Assembly: GCA_020809705.1 (NCBI GenBank)
Contig: CP085833.1
Coordinates: 806,001 to 870,000, forward strand
Reading direction: 5' to 3'
DNA from: Calonectria ilicicola
Taxonomy: Eukaryota > Ascomycota > Sordariomycetes > Hypocreales > Nectriaceae
Length of the DNA stretch: 64,000 bases
Part shown: positions 33,575 through 44,864 of the stretch, one piece after another
How positions within the stretch are numbered: position 1 is the stretch's first letter
Layout: each line of letters opens with the position of its first letter
The notes under the pieces: generated by a model
The model's database searches: none
What the model saw: only the letters and a program-made list of their open reading frames with translations
What the model was told of the DNA's origin: nothing
Translations under genes and position numbers: made by a program

Positions 33575-36270
33575 TGATGAGTGTTGTTGAGAGGGCGAAC
33601 GAGTTGATGCGAAATATGTTACTATCCTTTCACCGAGCGTTTTTTTCTTATTAGCATGCGCTTTTTCTTAGACGATGTAATGAGAATGAACAAAAAATGG
33701 TTGATTATTACAATTCTTGTGCAATTCAGTGAGTTGGTAGTTAACTGTACTGAACAATACCTTGTTGTCAAGCACAAGGGTCAAATACTGAACATCGTAA
33801 TGCAGTCCAATAGTGATATTTATTGTTCATTTCTATGGTGAATAGCAAATAAAAATTCTATTACGAGTAATCCCACTAATAGTAGTCCGATAATTGTGCC
33901 AATTAACATGATCTATCTAAGCGAGTCAAGACTGCTTCAAACACCTGTGCAGTTATGGAATTTGATCGATCAACTCGCCAAAAACAGCTTCTTCAATAGC
34001 TAGGACCTACCAAAGTCAAGTCCCACAATTATTATACGCGTTATCTTCATCTTCCTTCCTAAATTACGGAACCAAGCCAGCAGTAGACTCGTGTGGTTCA
34101 ACCAACAAGGTAGAACATGCACTGTTGGGTGCATCGCCCCAGCTCTCTGCCTTGGCCCCAACGGCACCCTTTTGGCAAGATAAACATAAAAGCAAAGCAT
34201 CTGCCATATTTTTCTCCAGAAAATAAGCCACGACCTTGGAGTTTCTTCCCTATACTAATCTTCTTGGCGGCAATTCGGCTTCGATCCACCATGCATCAAT
34301 CTTCAACTCCGCCCCTGACCCCCAAGCGCCTCGAGGCTAGGTATCTCGATGCAGCCGATCTCGATCTCAGCTATAATAAAAAATTAGAAACCTACCGTTC
34401 TTGGATGCACGGCGCCATATTTTTTTCTTGTGCTTCTCTTTATCTGGTATACCAGAGATAACCTGTGACTCTTTGACGTGGCAAAACGAACTTCATCACC
34501 GAGCTCTTCTCTTTGAATTTACAATTGTTCGTCTCTTCCAAATCCGTCTATTGCCTAACAGCGACTCGCGAGCCATGGAATATAGGATCTCGAATAAGCA
34601 CAGGGTCGATTGTGTTTTCGGCTAAATATAGCAACTGGCAGTTCAAAATCGATTGGTGGTGGTCAGCCACGCTAGACAAAAGTTCAGCTGGGAGGCAAAG
34701 GTGAACTTTTTTTTTTGGCATTGGGTCGGAGATTGCCCTTACGGGTTTTGTGCATGAATACAGAAGCTCTGCAAGTCACCCAGTGTCATCGGAGCAGAAT
34801 GAGCGCATCACAACAGTCTTGGCAGGTGTCGCATTCGCAAATTCCTTCAAGTTACTTATGGCGCCCATACTCTCAAAGATATTATTAAAAAGCCGGTCCA
34901 TGAGCTAATCCTTGAGTAACCAACTCCAAATGTCACGGAAAACAAGCGCACTCGTGTTTTTTACATGCCCAGGCCAGTGCTTGCCTATCTGGTAATGAGC
35001 GGCGGTCTCCATTTTAAGCTTTACTTGTTTCCAGATATTAACTGCAAGAGCATACACGAATAGTTAAGAATGCAAAGACTGGCTGAGCAGGCAGTGGTGT
35101 TATCATGGCGGTGAGGTGTATTGCTGAAGCTTGAGTATCCTTATCTTTTCCAAAACGAGTCAAGGTTGCGGGGACTCGAGCAAAGTTATCTTGGCGAAAG
35201 TGCTCACTCGGTAAGCGGATGGAGTTTTTTTTTTTTCAAGGGGAGTGCTTGTATCTAGGCACTCTAGATATAGTTCTTGAATCATTCACAGATATATATG
35301 AATGATAGAAAGCATCAAGTCTTGGAGAAATTTTTTTTTCTCTCTTCACCGATAGGGTATGTATTTTTACATTGGGCATGTCTTGAAGAGCTCAAACACC
35401 CTTATCAAATCGACGGACCTCATTTCGGTTATTTAAGACAAAGATACTGTCACTATCACACCGCAGGGTGTTATCAGTTACCCTACGTGCAGATGTCTGA
35501 GACGCAAAAAAAATTTAGTGGGCTCTTTGGTATCTTCCAAAAGACATTAATTAAGCACACCGAAGGGATGTGAAGGTACTTGCTGTGCTAACCCTATACC
35601 ATATTACAATAAGAGACGTCACTTTCAACGATAACCTAAGCCCAGAGGATATAAATATTATTTGGGTTACTTATGCTTATAATAGCAACCCATTATACCA
35701 ACCTGTGCAAATCCGTCTGCTAGGCTTACTAGGCAGCAATGCGTTCATGCTCAGTGAGGCTGGTGCCACTTTGCTCTGCAGGGAGGCATCCGATTTGCCT
35801 GATTGGGTAAATGGGGTCCTCAGTGGATTTAGGCTGTTCCCGGCCCACATAGTTGATGTGATGAGTTATGAAGATGCGCATGAGCATAACGACAGCATGT
35901 GCCGCTGTATTCTTGTCTGGAATTGACTGGTTGCGCTTACTGGCCTCAATACGAGCCCAACCGCCGGGGTTCATTGCAGGGCGGTGGCGCAGCCATTCGC
36001 CATTAGCCATCAACCATTTGCATTCCCTTCCGCTCCCTGCCCTGCCGCTCCCTGCCGCTCCCTGCCGCTCCAGCTTACCTAATAGGCGTGACGCGGTTCA
36101 GGCCTCCCTCCTTCAAGAGCTGTCGTTTCACCTCCCTTCACCGAGACTTGTTCCCCTTCTCCCCATCTCATTCATCTCACCACACCACCCAAGTATTCCT
36201 ATCTCCAACTGTTTCTCCCGTAAACAAGCCTTCTATTCTAGTCTTTCTACCTCCACACATCTTATTCACA
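33575..36270. other. AT-rich intergenic stretch, possible decayed sequence
   Basis: About 2.7 kb, AT-rich, without a supported gene. Frames at 34117-34461, 35277-35573 and 35570-35926 are open but use non-ATG starts or lack splice signals and known motifs. They could be remnants of an old gene or element. Pyrimidine-rich sequence just before 36271 looks like the LysM gene's leader. Confidence 0.5.
36030..36071. repeat. CCGCTCCCTG decanucleotide repeat
   Basis: The ten-base unit occurs four times, the last incomplete and one spacer degenerate. It lies about 200 bases upstream of the LysM membrane-protein ATG. Confidence 0.75.
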
Positions 36271-36837
36271 ATGTCGCGATGGTCCCGCTATGATACCGAT
36301 GAGGAGCGCATGCCGGAAGGCATGGAACGTGTCGGTTACGATGCTGACACCCAGGTCTACACCTACCGCGACGCCGATGGTAGCTACTGGGAGGGTGCTC
36401 CTGGTGCTCAGTACGGCCGTTTGACAAAGGTCAGCGACGGCGACAACGATGCCCCCGAATCTGCTGCATTCCTTGGCTCGGGCCACCACAGCGATCATGA
36501 CAGCACCTCATGGCGAACCGAATTGCGTCCCCTGCTCAACTTTGGTGTCTTGATCGGACTGGCCCTGCTGCTTTTCTTCTGGTATCTTAACTGGGCATCC
36601 AGCGGGTCCGGGGAAGATCCCGCTGCGTCAAAGTGTCTCGAGGGGTTCAAGAGCTACCACGTTCACTCAGGCGATACCTGCTGGGACATTGCCAACGACA
36701 ACGACATCAGCGTCGACGACCTCGTCAAAGACAACGAGGGTTTGGAGTGCGGCTCCCTCAAAGTCGGCACCGAAATCTGCATCCACGATTCCTCCGCATC
36801 GAACTCGACCGATGTTAGCGATGAGTCAAGGGCCTAA
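36271..36837 (+). CDS. Single-pass membrane protein with LysM domain
   Basis: Single exon, 188 aa. Residues 1-86 are acidic and rich in Asp, Tyr and Gly (YDADTQVYTYRDADGSYW). A hydrophobic helix at about 88-108 (LLNFGVLIGLALLLFFWYL) is preceded by WRTELRP. Residues 128-171 form one LysM (YHVHSGDTCWDIANDNDIS ... LKVGTEICI) with Cys at 122, 137, 160 and 170, likely in two disulfides. There is no N-terminal signal peptide, so a type II topology with the LysM in the lumen or outside is likely. LysM domains bind chitin or peptidoglycan-type glycans. Unlike secreted LysM effectors this one is anchored, so a role in the secretory pathway or at the cell surface is more likely than host-directed scavenging. 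An NST sequon is at 178. Confidence 0.9.
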   Translation: MSRWSRYDTDEERMPEGMERVGYDADTQVYTYRDADGSYWEGAPGAQYGRLTKVSDGDNDAPESAAFLGSGHHSDHDSTSWRTELRPLLNFGVLIGLALLLFFWYLNWASSGSGEDPAASKCLEGFKSYHVHSGDTCWDIANDNDISVDDLVKDNEGLECGSLKVGTEICIHDSSASNSTDVSDESRA

Positions 36838-38745
36838 AGCTTTGATTTGGTCCTGGATATATGTACATACAAACGTTTGCAGGCGCGCGGGCTAATTATC
36901 GCCTACTACTTGGAGCACTGGATGCTATGGATCATAAGGACTTCAACTCGAGCTACGGGCTCGTGTTTCATTCTGGAAGAGGTGGAAATACCCGGTTACC
37001 CGATACGTTGCATTGGTAAATGGATTCTCTGGGATATGGGATATCCGACACCAAGTTCTCAAAGAATGAGCATTCATGACTCCCCACGACAGGCGCTTCA
37101 AGATTATTCTTGACTCGTCTGTCGTGACGGACCATGGTGCCAGGGCGTTGCAAGTGTGGATTGACTTGCGTTGGACGGGGACGATGGCGCAGCACTACTT
37201 CCGATTTCGTTGCCTGGTGCGATCTAAGCCATCTTTATCATAGAAGTTGGAAGATATTTTTTCTTTTGGAGCGACCACCTTCATTCAGCTGTAGCATGGA
37301 ATATGTCTGGATAGGCAGCGATAAGATTCCTGATGAGGTAACAAGAAATATCAGTGGGAGCCTAACAAGTCAGCACAATGAAATTCATAAATTATACCCT
37401 CGAGATTTGGGCCGGATAAGATGCCAACGGCGAGTGCGAACAGACTTGATTGTCGCTGAGCCATCACCAAAGCCATATCGTTTCTTTCCTAAGCTTGCCC
37501 CGGCCCATTGCCCGAGCTCAGGGACCTTGCGACACATTTTCATGTGAGCCATGTTATCGCCATCAGCCGGCCTCATTTAGTACACCAAGTGCCGTCACTC
37601 ATAAGCCACGACGCCACTATGCTGAGTTTCAGTCAGCTCTGCTTATACTTTACAGGGTGCTTGTTCTATGGAGGGTTGCACTGCAGCCGACGTTGCAGAT
37701 GCTGCCTGCCTGAGCAGCTACGTACTCTGACTTGGGGCCGGAACAGTGGTCATCCCAAGAGAGGGTTCTTGGGCACAGATAGGTTGGCGCCAAGCTAGCC
37801 GTACTTTTTTGACAGGGCGGGCGGATGAACCTAACCCGATGCTTGAAGCCTGCTGGCCCAAGAAACTGGGAACAAAGAAAGCCATCATGCCAAACAAAGT
37901 TCGGGAAAACGAAGGCGCCGTTCCCGATTAATTCATCAGTGTCGGTCCGGCGACACTTTTGCTGCTTTGGTGTCGAACTAGCTGGGGTCGCCCGAAGGGA
38001 CACTACGCGCCACATGCACTGCCGATCCTGGACTGTGGTTTGACAACACCATGAAGCGTCTCCAAAGCCGTGGTTCCTAGGTCAGGGCCTTTTACGCGGG
38101 TGCCCCGTCCAGAAGGGCACGATAACAACCGGACCGAAGCAGGCAACAACAATCACTACGTGCCGCCGGGATTGGTGCTGCCGACGGGCTTCTGAAACAT
38201 GCACCCTGTCGTCAGCATTGACACCACCAGGGCATCTCTCTGTCTGTCTATCTGTCAGTCTGTCTAAGCTAGTGGTGTTAACCTGCGTTGTGGTTGGGCG
38301 GTGAGGCACTGCAGCAAAAGTCAAAGGCGCTGGCTGGTCCTCGGTTCAACTGTGTGTGTGGCCCGCTAATGAAAAGACGAAAAAAAACCCCGCGCACGCA
38401 CAATGGTGGGAGGGGCATAAACAGAAGCACGAGGGGTCGAAATCAGGAATCAGGGCACTGTCTGTCGGCCCAAAACATGGCAGGTACCACCTTGGGCCAC
38501 TCGCTACCTACGTAAGGGTAATCTAACTAGTGCCCGGTGGGTAGTAGTGACCAAGCGGTGCCCAGTTGGCGCCTGCCCCTCCTCGACGAAGCGGGGCAGG
38601 TCCCTCGAGATTTTTTTTTTTTTTTGGTCCCTGGTCACTCAAAACAAAAATTTTCGGACGCGGGTCTCATACATGAACCCTTCCTTTCCTCCATCATCTC
38701 TTTTCCTGTCGAGTCGTTCCAGACAACACCCGACAAGAAGAAGTC
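36838..38745. other. Intergenic, no gene seen
   Basis: Contains a GTCT/TCTG repeat at about 38234-38268, GTACC and CTACCTACG words near 38480-38540, a poly(T) run near 38611 and the Kap123 promoter. No supported coding region. Confidence 0.6.
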
Positions 38746-41700
38746 ATGGACAAGGACAAGCTTGCCCAGTTGCTCCAGGGGAGTCAAGTCCGTAAGTGAA
38801 TCATCTCTCTACCATTGCCTTTGCTGCAGCAGCATCATCATCGCGTCGAGCTCGATTCCAAACTCGACGTGAAAACCCTCTCTGTATTGCTTTGGTCCTC
38901 GACAAGATTTTCACTGACCACCCTCACCACAGCCGACACGGAGCAGGTCAAGGCCGTTACCGCCGAGCTTCAGAAGAACTACTACTCCAAGCCCGAGTCC
39001 CTTCTCTCACTCATCGAGATCTCCCTCACCCACGGTGATGGCGGTGTTCGACAGGTCGCCTCCGTCCAGGCCGCCCGCCTCGTCCACAAGTACTGGGAGA
39101 AGACCCCTGCGGACCAGCGCGAGCTCGCCAGGAACCACCTTCTCGAGGGCACCCTGAAGGAGTCGCAGAGCAATGTCCGCCACTCGCTGGCCCGTCTCAT
39201 TGCCGGCATTGTCAGCGATGATATGGAGAACGGTGAGAGCGAGGACTTCCTGAAGAAGCTCCTCCCCCTCAACAACAACGACAATGTCGTTGCTCGTGAG
39301 GTTGGCTCTTTCCTCCTCTACGCCATGCTCGAGGAGGACCCTACCCACTTCAGTGACCACACCCACCAGCTCCTCGAGCTTTTCCAGGGTCGCATTGAGG
39401 ACCCCCAGAGCAAGGAGGTCCGCATCAACATTGTGCGAGCCATCGGTGCCATCCTCATGCTTATCGAGCCTGAGGAGGACCCCCAGGCCCTCAAGGCCAT
39501 CCAGAGCCTTGTCCCCAGCCTCGTCAACATCCTCAAGGCTACCGTCGAGGCCGAGGATGAGGAGAGCTACAAGATCGTCTTTGAGGTGTTCCACAGCTTC
39601 ATTGCCTACGATTCCTCTTTCCTCGCCGTCCACCTCCGTGATCTCCTCCAGTTCATGATTGAGCTTGGTGCCAATGCCAACGCTGAGGATGATGCCCGAA
39701 CCCAGGCTCTGGCTTTCCTCATCCAGGCCGTTCGCTACCGCCGCATGAAGATTCAGGGCATGAAGGAAATGGGTGCTGCTCTCATGATCAAGTCGATGCA
39801 AATCGTCACTGAGCTCGACTCTGATGATGACGAGGAGGACATGTCTCCTGCTCGCACCGCCATCAGCCTGATTGACACTCTTGCCAACGAGCTGCCCCCT
39901 CGCCAGGTCATTGTCCCTCTCCTTGAGCAGTTCCCTAGCTTCGCAACCAACCAGGACCCCAAGTTCCGCATGGCTGCTATGCTTGCTCTTGGTAACGCTG
40001 CTGAGGGTGCCCCTGATTTCATCTCCACCCAGCTCCAGCCTCTCCTGCCCGCCATCATCAACCTGCTGCGCGACAACGAGCTCCAAGTTCGCCACGCTTC
40101 GCTTGTTGGTCTTATCCACCTTGCTGAGGAGATGGCTGATGAGATGGCTTCCCACCACGAGCAGATCATCTCTGCCGTCCTCCAGAACCTCGAGGCTGCT
40201 TCTGCCGCTGGCTCTGACAAGAAGAACGTCAGCATTATCCGATGCGCTTGCGGTGCCCTTGACACCTTTGGCGACGGTATTGACACCAAGATCATGGCTC
40301 AGTATGGTCCTAACTTGATCTCCCCCATGGTCCGTCTCCTTGACCACGACGACTTTGGTGTCAAGGCTGCCGCCGCTTCTGCCATTGGTGCCATCGCCTC
40401 CTCAATGGAGAAGGGCTTCGAGCCTTACTTCAAGGACGTGATGACCTCCCTCGGCAAGTTCGTCACCATCAAGGACAATGAGGAGGCCTTGGACCTCCGA
40501 AGCTCCACCTGCGACAGTCTTGGCCGCATCGCCATGGCTGTTGGCCCCGAGTCTTTCCAGCCCTACGTCATGGATCTCATGAAGGCTAGCGAGGAGGCTC
40601 TGTCCCTCGACAACCCCCGACTCAAGGAGACCAGCTTCATCCTCTGGTCCAACCTTTCCAAGGTTTACCACGAGCAGTTCGACCACTTCCTTGACGGTGT
40701 CTTCAAGGGTCTCTATGCTTCTCTCGAGCTCGAGGAGGAGGAAATCGACATTCCCGGTGTCGATGCCAGCCAGCTCCAGGACGGCGCTATTGTTGTTGGT
40801 GGCAAGCGTATCAAGGTCAAGGCCCCCGAGACCGCTGAGGATCTCGCTATTGCCACTGGTGGCGATGACGACTGGGATGACATTGAGAACATTGACGACC
40901 TCGAGGATCTTGGTGCCGTCACCGCTGTCGCTCTTGAGCAGGAAATCGCTCTTGATGTCCTTGGTGATGTCATCTCCAACTCCTGCAACAGTTCCAACCT
41001 TGAGAAGTACGTTGAGGAGACCATTACCAAGGTTTCTCCTTTCGCTGAGCACACATACGAGGGCTGTCGAAAGACTGCCATCTCTACCCTCTGGCGCACC
41101 TATGCCCGTGTCTTCCAGGTCTGGGAGGAGGGCTCTGGTCTCAAGTGGGAGCCTGGCATGCCCCCTAAGCACGCTCCCCCTGCTTCTCTCATTTCCATGG
41201 GTCAGGCCCTTCAGAAGGCTACTATGACCATCTGGGGCGACGATGCCGAACGGTTAGTAATTCCCGAATTTTCCTTTTCGTCTCCCCTATGCCAAAATGA
41301 TGATTACTTCGCGTTAATACCCAGCTCACTCAGACACAAAATTGTGGTTGCTGAGAAAGCGTTTGATCACGTCTGATTATTGGCTTAATTCCTTCAAGCT
41401 GTCTTGCGCTCTAAGTCTAGGCTTTGGTGCTAACTTGCTTATAGTTCCGTCATTACCGACATCAACCGCAACGTTGCTGCTACCCTCAAGGCCTGCGGCC
41501 CTGCTGTCCTTGTTGCTGAGGATGGTGTCCTCCAGGAGCTCGTGTCCGTGGTTGGTCTGATCATCACCCGATCGCACCCCTGCCAGCAGGATCTTGGCGA
41601 CGAGGAGGAGGAGCAGGAGGTTGATGCTGGTTCGTCTGAGTACGACTGGCTCGTTATCGACACTGCCCTTGATGTCGTTGTTGGCCTTGCTGCCGCTCTC

Positions 41701-42384
41701 GGCCCCGACTTCGGTGAGCTTTGGAAGATTTTCGAGAAGCCTATTCTCAAGCTTGCTAGCTCCACCGAGAACCTGCACCGCTCCACTGCCGTTGGCACCA
41801 TCGCTGAGATCACCAAGTATATTGGCGAGGGCATCACTCCCTTCACTGAGTCTCTCGGCCAGGCCCTTGTCCGCCGCCTTGGTGACCCCGACCCTCTCGC
41901 CAAGTCCAACGCCGCCTACGCCATTGGTCTGGTTGTCTTGAACTCCACTGAGACCAGCAAGACCTTCCCTCTCTACCCCCATCTCTGGGAGAAGCTCGAG
42001 CCTCTCCTGACTGTCAACGAGATGCGCATGACTGACAACGTTGCCGGTGCTCTCTGCCGTATGATGACCAAGAACCCAGACAACGGCTTTGTTTCTCAGG
42101 CTCTGCCCGCTGTTCTCAACGTCCTTCCCCTCACCGAGGATTACGAGGAGAACGCCCCCATCTACCAGTGCATCTACAAGCTCTACGAGAACTCCAACCC
42201 CACCGTTGAGCAGCTTACCCCCCAGCTCATTGGCATCTTCGAGAAGGTCCTCAGCCCCCCCGAGGAGCAGCTCGAGCAGGAGACTCGCGAGACTCTGCAG
42301 CGCACTGTGCAGGTCTTGTACAAGGCCAAGCCTGACCTCCTGGCCAACAACCCCAATCTGCTGAAGCTGGCTGGTATTCAGTAA
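38746..42384 (+). CDS. kap123: Karyopherin beta / importin Kap123 (importin-4-like)
   Basis: Three exons: 38746-38791, 38933-41252 and 41445-42384 (1101 aa). Donors are GTAAGT and GTTAGT; acceptors are CCACAG and TTATAG. The first intron separates MDKDKLAQLLQGSQVP from DTEQVKAVTAELQ. The protein is alpha-helical HEAT repeats throughout, beginning with an importin-beta N-terminal domain (about 16-80: LQKNYYSKPESLLSL, VRQVASVQAARLV). HEAT units such as KFRMAAMLALGNAAEGAPDF and FGVKAAAASAIGAIASSM follow. An acidic loop (GGDDDWDDIENIDDLEDLG) lies at about 705-725, as in Kap123. This Ran-GTP-regulated receptor imports ribosomal proteins and histones H3/H4 through nuclear pores in yeast; that function is by homology. 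Length matches Kap123 (about 1,100 aa). Codon use is strongly biased to C/T-ending codons, as in highly expressed fungal genes. Confidence 0.95.
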
Positions 42385-42908
42385 ATGAAAATAAAAAAAA
42401 TGGTGTGACGAAAAGTTCATGAAGACGGAAGGAAAAACAAAAGTTATACGACTCAACCTGGGCTGTGACGAAGACAGACTATGACATGAATGATGACGAA
42501 AGATATACGCACATAAGGATGAGTGCTGGATAGAGTATATAACCTGTGGGAGGTACCGTCTAGAATACCCGAGGCCAGCGAGAAAAGTCTGGCTTAGGAC
42601 GGAATGGGACTATTTAGCGTTGTGGTATTTTATTACTCAATTTTTGAGTAAATGGCAATAGAAAGATTCAATGCCCATCTTTACTGATACACATGAGTGA
42701 GAGTAATGAATGAATGAATACATGTGACATATCGGACCAAAATCATGCTGAGTAACGGCTTGAATGTCGGACTGGAAATCACATTGCTGCATTAAGCATA
42801 CCCTTGCCTTTCTTTCGTTTTTAAGATGGTTTGGAATACAGGCGAGAAATTATACTTGGATGTTTTATTTATCAATACAAAGCTTACAATCTTTCGTATC
42901 ATTTAATA
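42385..42908. other. Intergenic, convergent gene ends
   Basis: 3' flanks of Kap123 and the convergent minus-strand gene. AT-rich, with one short inverted repeat. Confidence 0.6.
42633..42651. repeat. Short inverted repeat downstream of Kap123
   Basis: TTACTCAA and TTGAGTAA flank TTT. It lies between two convergent 3' ends and may only be a chance AT-rich hairpin. Confidence 0.5.
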
Positions 42909-43734
42909 TCACTCAATGGCAATCCAACAAAAGCCCATCCCTTCCATTGGCGTGTTGTCCCACGTGCCACCATGCCGCCGTAACTTGTCCTTAGTTGCCC
43001 CCTCAGCCTTTGCAAATACGCGTAACATTTTGTCGCTCTCTTGAAAGTCCATCCAATTGATGTCACAGAACACCTTGGGATCACGGCTTAAGGATCCTCA
43101 CTCGCCGGATTATCCTTGCGCCAAACTTCATTTCTAGCCCGAATTGACTTGCCGTCAAATTCGGCTGGCCATGCAAGCCATGCAACACGAGCGCCATCAA
43201 ACTGGCGATTGCTCCAGGCATCAATGTTGATGGTCATGCCATGCGATGAAATATTGGTGATGTGAGTGTACAAACTTCGTTGTTGGTGCGGTGCAGCAGC
43301 AACTGAGTCTTTAGAAGCAACTACTGTACTAGCAACTACTGTACTAGCAACTACTGTACTAGCAGCTACTGTGCTAGCAGCTACTGGTGGCAGAGGTAGA
43401 GGTAGAGTTGCGTCCTCATAATTGCTTTCATTTTCATCATCTCCACCAGCACAAGAACCGATGGCATAACGCAGCTCGCGCATGGTGAATCCATCATTAG
43501 TTACTGCGTTATCAACGCGGTCGAGATCAATAACGACAGCATTATCAATGCAAATTTGTTGCGTATAAGAGTTGTAGTTGCGCAGGTGAGTTCCATGTTA
43601 AGTCAGGGAAAAGATGCATGGTGGGTCTTACCCTTGGCCTGCAAATCGTAAAGTGTCTCAGCATCAGGCAAGCAGCATTTTGGCAACCTACCAAAGCACA
43701 TGCCATTGCTGTACGGTGCAAGCAGCAAAGCCAT
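42909..43734 (-). CDS. Small protein with AST-V repeats, unknown family, possibly secreted
   Basis: Three exons can be fitted: 43632-43734, 43102-43503 and 42909-43039 (211 aa). Donors are GTAAGA and GTGAGG; acceptors are ACGCAG and TTCAAG. The frame closes exactly. Exon 1 gives MALLLAPYSNGMCFGRLPKCC; in-frame codons just upstream are hydrophobic (SFCLIQLFVIM), so a signal peptide from an upstream exon is possible. Exon 2 has MRELRYAIGSCAGGDD, then a low-complexity stretch of repeated A-S-T-V-V units encoded by a 15 nt tandem repeat. The end is GFCWIAIE. The second intron (62 nt) contains protein-like codons in another frame (VFCDINWMDF), so a frameshifted coding sequence is an alternative. 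Family unknown; a small Cys-containing secreted protein is only a guess. Confidence 0.45.
43316..43386 (-). repeat. 15 nt coding tandem repeat
   Basis: Plus-strand unit AGCAACTACTGTACT occurs three times perfectly, then one variant (AGCAGCTACTGTGCT) and a partial unit. On the minus strand it encodes repeated Ala-Ser-Thr-Val-Val. Because 15 is a multiple of three, copy-number change would keep the frame. Confidence 0.9.
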
Positions 43735-44249
43735 GATTACAAAGAGTTGAATTAGGCAAAACGACGTAAATTGGGTGGGGGGAAGCAATCGTCTGTAGAA
43801 GAGTTAGTTCCTCAGCTTACTAAAGAAGAATGCAAGTATATTGACTCTGTGACCTTGCTAACGCCAACTAAGAGCAATCTATCTAAACCAAATTTGGACG
43901 CTATGCAACTGAAAAGAGAATATTGGCATTAGTGCGATGCAATTCTGGTAGACTATTGAAATACAAAATACGCTAGCTGTAGATACATAGAGTATGTGAC
44001 TGAGACTGCATTAGGGGCTTCTAAGTGTAGTTGAATTATCACATTGCAATCGTCCAATAACGAACCTGCCGCAGGCGCTCAACCGGCACTAGTAAAAGTT
44101 TCACAACCATAGCTCGCCAGCCACGCGGTATTGAAGTCCTTGTGCTCGTTTGTGGATTCCTCGCCCGTATTCGATGGCTGGCTGAAACCCCGCTGTGCCC
44201 ATCTTCATAGTCTCCGCAATGAATGCCAGCTCAATCGTCTAGTATGCAC
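43735..44249. other. Intergenic, possible upstream exon
   Basis: A pyrimidine-rich CTAAC...CTACAG acceptor-like sequence on the minus strand at about 43790-43810 suggests an untranslated or short coding first exon for the small repeat protein. No complete exon could be placed. Confidence 0.4.
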
Positions 44250-44690
44250 TCACACGGACTTCAGACCCTCTCTCTGCGCTTGATGAACTAGTTGACCACT
44301 GCTCGTGATACGGCCTTCTTCGAGTCGTGGTTCTCTATGACGTCTGTCATAGTGCACTGAAACACTCGCTTCGAGGAACATCAAGTCGCTACTTACACCC
44401 ACACCTACGCTGAGGTGGTCTGCTGACTCTGACGAGCTGAGGACCTCGGAGGACTTGAAGTTACTACTGCCGTCGTATCCTGTGAAGACAATGCTCGCTG
44501 AGTTGACAGATTCTGAATCAAAAGCTGACTGTGGCGCAAAGGGATTGCCGTCATTGGCTGTGGCTGCTGAGTTGATCATGCCCAGCGGCAGGACACAAGC
44601 CTGCCAAGGAAGCTGAATAGGTGCCCGCATCAGGTTGGTCTGAACAGGCGGGGCAGCTGAAGCTGTGGCTTTGAGACTATTGATATGCAC
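44250..44690 (-). pseudogene. Fragment resembling the N-terminal part of fungal MACPF/perforin-like proteins
   Basis: A minus-strand frame of 146 codons contains PIQLPWQACVLPLGM, NPFAPQSAFDSESV and SNFKSSEVL. From memory this resembles the N-terminal region of fungal MACPF-like proteins, but it ends after about 145 residues where family members are several hundred long. Around 44341-44352 the frame seems to shift: downstream, a different frame carries charged codons that look like the continuation, and that frame soon meets a TAG near 44290. A 40 nt GTAAGT...TTTCAG intron would also change frame, but is short and covers protein-like codons. The start is unclear; the first in-frame ATG is at 44630. 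Most likely a truncated, decayed copy with no activity. Confidence 0.4.
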
Positions 44691-44864
44691 ATGAAGTGAC
44701 TAACTTGTTTGGAATGGGAGGTACTAGCTCTCCCCTGGCCTCTATGATATTCCATCCGCCCATAAAAAGTAGTCAGGCCCTATACTCTATTTTTCCACCA
44801 CGGTGCTCAAGGGCAATTCCATTTACACATTTTGCAACTTTCTTTTGGCAACTGCACCGCTACA

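Noticed and set aside
34294..34461. ATG-initiated frame of about 55 codons starting MHQSSTPPLTPKRLEARYLD
   Set aside because: The beginning looks protein-like, but no continuation exon or family could be found.
35277..35926. Two adjacent plus-strand frames of 98 and 118 codons
   Set aside because: AT-rich, the second uses a non-ATG start, no joining intron found and no motif. Could be decayed coding DNA, but not supportable as a gene.
39007..40347. Long minus-strand open frames opposite Kap123 (and others opposite 40402-42456)
   Set aside because: Antisense shadows caused by the strong codon bias of Kap123; repetitive Leu/Asp/Glu composition and no domain.
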